Origin: Cycas panzhihuaensis
Lineage: Eukaryota > Cycadophyta
Direction: 5' to 3'
Length of the DNA: 64,000 nt
Assembly: GCA_023213395.1 (NCBI GenBank)
Contig: CM041465.1
Coordinates: 242,365,741 to 242,429,740 of the forward strand
Numbering within the stretch: position 1 is the first letter of the stretch; each line of letters starts with the position of its first letter. The position numbers and the translations under genes were made by a program. Below, in pieces: positions 62,341-64,000 of this stretch. Under the pieces are notes generated by a model that did no database searches, was not told the origin of the DNA, and saw nothing but the letters and a program-made list of their open reading frames with translations.

Positions 62341-62880
62341 GCTTTACAGATTCTTGTTACATTAAGGACTCTTCATTAAGAGTAAAGTACAATTCTATTG
62401 ATTCAAGCTCAGTATATAATGATTCCTGCATCCTTACTCTATGGGAACTTCGAGTGCTAGTTTTATGCACCTCATCTGGTCGTATGTCCTTATTGAGTTA
62501 GCGGGCTTCTTGAGATCCTTGAGTTGGGAATGATGTCCTTATTTACCCAACTTCTTGGTTCTTATCATGTTCGTTAAAATGATTATTTTGTGAGGAGGAT
62601 GTTGATGTACCTGAGAAAGATGGTCCTTCTACCATTGTTTTGCCTTTGTTAATTGAAGGTGGAGATGATGGTTCTTCTATAATGGATTTACCTTTGTTAA
62701 CTTTGTTATCTTCAAAAGATGGTGATGGATGTGCACTTATTGGTTCAGAGTTAGAACTTGTATCCTCCAAGGCTCTATTATCAGCTTCCAACATTTGGAG
62801 TAATTTATGTCTGTCCCTCCCCCCCAAATTTTAGAATCTAAACATCATACTTGATAACATTATTGTAGTGGTGTGAGGGT
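62341..62880 (-). pseudogene. Copia linker region between integrase and RT
   Basis: A minus-strand frame at 62543-62827 reads a Ser/Asn-rich, charged peptide with two short repeats of the type INKGK-MVEGPS and VNKGKSIIEEPS. The same linker with the same repeats is in the plus-strand relative near 58720-58840. Such linkers are poorly conserved and disordered. Confidence 0.65.
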
Positions 62881-64000
62881 ACTATGGAGTGTAATTTAAG
62901 TAACTGATCATTTGTTTCTGCAAAAATGACATTTCTGGTAATGATGATTTTTCATTATGAAGGTATAAAGACCTTATACCCTTTCTTATCCATAGGGTAT
63001 CTAACAAAGATGCCTTTAAGTGCCTTTGGCTAGAGTTTATTTCAATCTGCATCCAGAATATAGACATAGCATGTAGAGCTAAAAATTTTAAAGTAGTGAA
63101 TAATGAAGGCTTATCTTGACCACTTTTCATTAGGTGATTATACTTCCTTTGATGGGCTAATAGCATTAATATAATAAACATCTGTCAAGATTACTTTGGC
63201 TCATAGATAGGAAGGTACATTTTTATATATTAACATAGCATGAGCCATATTCATGATTATCCTGTTCATGCACTTGGCAACTCCATTTTGCTATAGAGTA
63301 CCTGCTACTATTGTTTGATGCTTGATGCCATTTTCTTGAAGGTAGTTTTCAAACTCATATAAGGTATATTCACCACCATTATCAGTTCAAAGACATTTGA
63401 GTTGATAACCTGACTCTTTTTCAGTGAGGGCTTTGAATTCCTTGAATATACGTAATGATTCATCTTTCTTGTGTAGAAAAGCTACCCATACTTTTCTAGT
63501 AAAATCATCAATGAAAGAGATGTAATATAGCTTGCCCTTCAGTGAAGGAATGAGCATTGGCCTGCACAAATTAGAGTGTACTAATTGTAATAGATGACTT
63601 GATTTCCACTGACTTTTGGGAAAGGGTTATCAATGAGATTTGACAATGATACAAGCTTCACATTGAAAGGGCTTAGAAGAAAACTTTGGAAGGTTTGGAA
63701 GAGTGTTAGAAATATCTCTAAGTCTATCAATGTGAATATGGCCCATTCAAGAATGCTAAAAAGCTTCTAATGATAATGTTGGATGGGTCAAGATGGAATT
63801 AAATGTAAATTGTTCATCGGCACAAGGGCTTTGGGCACAATAGGCTTTAGAAGATAGAGAGTCATTCATTTGAAAGAGTTTGTTAGAGAGATATCTAGTT
63901 AAAACCACCTAATTAGTTGGAGGGTGAATGACCTTGAGAGTCTAGTCATTTGCAGTTACACTCAAATCAAATCCACAAGAAATAAGTGTAGATAAAGAGA
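62881..64000 (-). pseudogene. Copia integrase (continues beyond window)
   Basis: The core frame at 63387-63569 reads PSLKGKLYYISFIDDFTRKVWV, with the first Asp. It continues after a stop with TDNGGEYTLYEFENYL (second Asp), and with the Q-NGVAKCMNRI segment, where Ala-Lys replaces the usual Ala-Glu. The C-terminal part (62882-63181) reads LDADQNKL and LKGIFVRYPMDKKGYKVFIPS. The upstream part toward 64000 looks like the zinc-binding and pre-integrase region. Stops break it several times. Confidence 0.82.

Larger units (their letters stand above)
60184..64000 (-). mobile_element. Ty1/copia element, minus strand, right end outside window
   Basis: The 3' LTR is at 60184-60493, with a polypurine tract just inside it, and RNase H, RT and integrase follow to the right. 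Gag and the 5' LTR lie beyond 64000. Stops are fewer than in the plus-strand relative, and long parts of RT and RNase H share one frame. It is therefore the younger of the pair. Confidence 0.88.

Overview
The window looks like nuclear DNA of a seed plant with a large, repeat-rich genome. I find no host protein gene, tRNA or rRNA. Almost everything recognisable is a retroelement at some stage of decay. The families are plant-typical: Tat-lineage Ty3/gypsy elements with roughly 2.7-3 kb LTRs, a plant L1-type LINE whose ORF1 carries a DUF4283 domain, and Ty1/copia elements primed by initiator-methionine tRNA. Stop codons are scattered through frames that otherwise still read as protein, so these are old insertions and not active copies.

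Layout. Positions 1-16378 hold Tat-like element 1 on the minus strand; its 3' LTR runs off the left edge. Positions 16558-33941 hold complete Tat-like element 2, also minus, with two LTRs and an imperfect 5-bp target duplication. Positions 33947-about 39200 hold the 5' part of a third, older Tat-like element: gag, primer binding site and probable LTR. A 179-bp piece between elements 1 and 2 (16379-16557) may be more of it. Positions 40551-47001 hold a nearly full-length LINE on the minus strand, with a poly(A) tail and a 14-bp target duplication. Positions 47016-53809 are AT-rich with no recognised gene. Positions 53810-about 59990 hold a badly decayed plus-strand copia element lacking its 3' end. 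Positions 60184-64000 hold a better preserved copia element of the same family in the opposite orientation, running off the right edge.

The most interesting architecture is shared by both Tat-like elements. The order on the minus strand is gag, protease, reverse transcriptase, RNase H, integrase. After integrase comes a second gene on the opposite (plus) strand that encodes a plant mobile domain (PMD) protein with a C-terminal coiled coil, split by a GT-AG intron at the same place in both copies. A second RNase H domain, with the full DEDD residue set in element 1, then lies on the minus strand just before the 3' LTR. The RNase H inside pol has lost its first catalytic Asp in both elements, so the distal domain may be the working enzyme. 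A dyad-symmetric motif (AAACTTCAC..GTACC) occurs both in the LTR promoter region and in front of the antisense PMD gene.

Limits. Everything was read by eye. Borders of LTRs and target duplications come from direct comparison of repeats in the window. Domain borders are approximate. Lineage names rest on motif recognition, not on a tree or database search.
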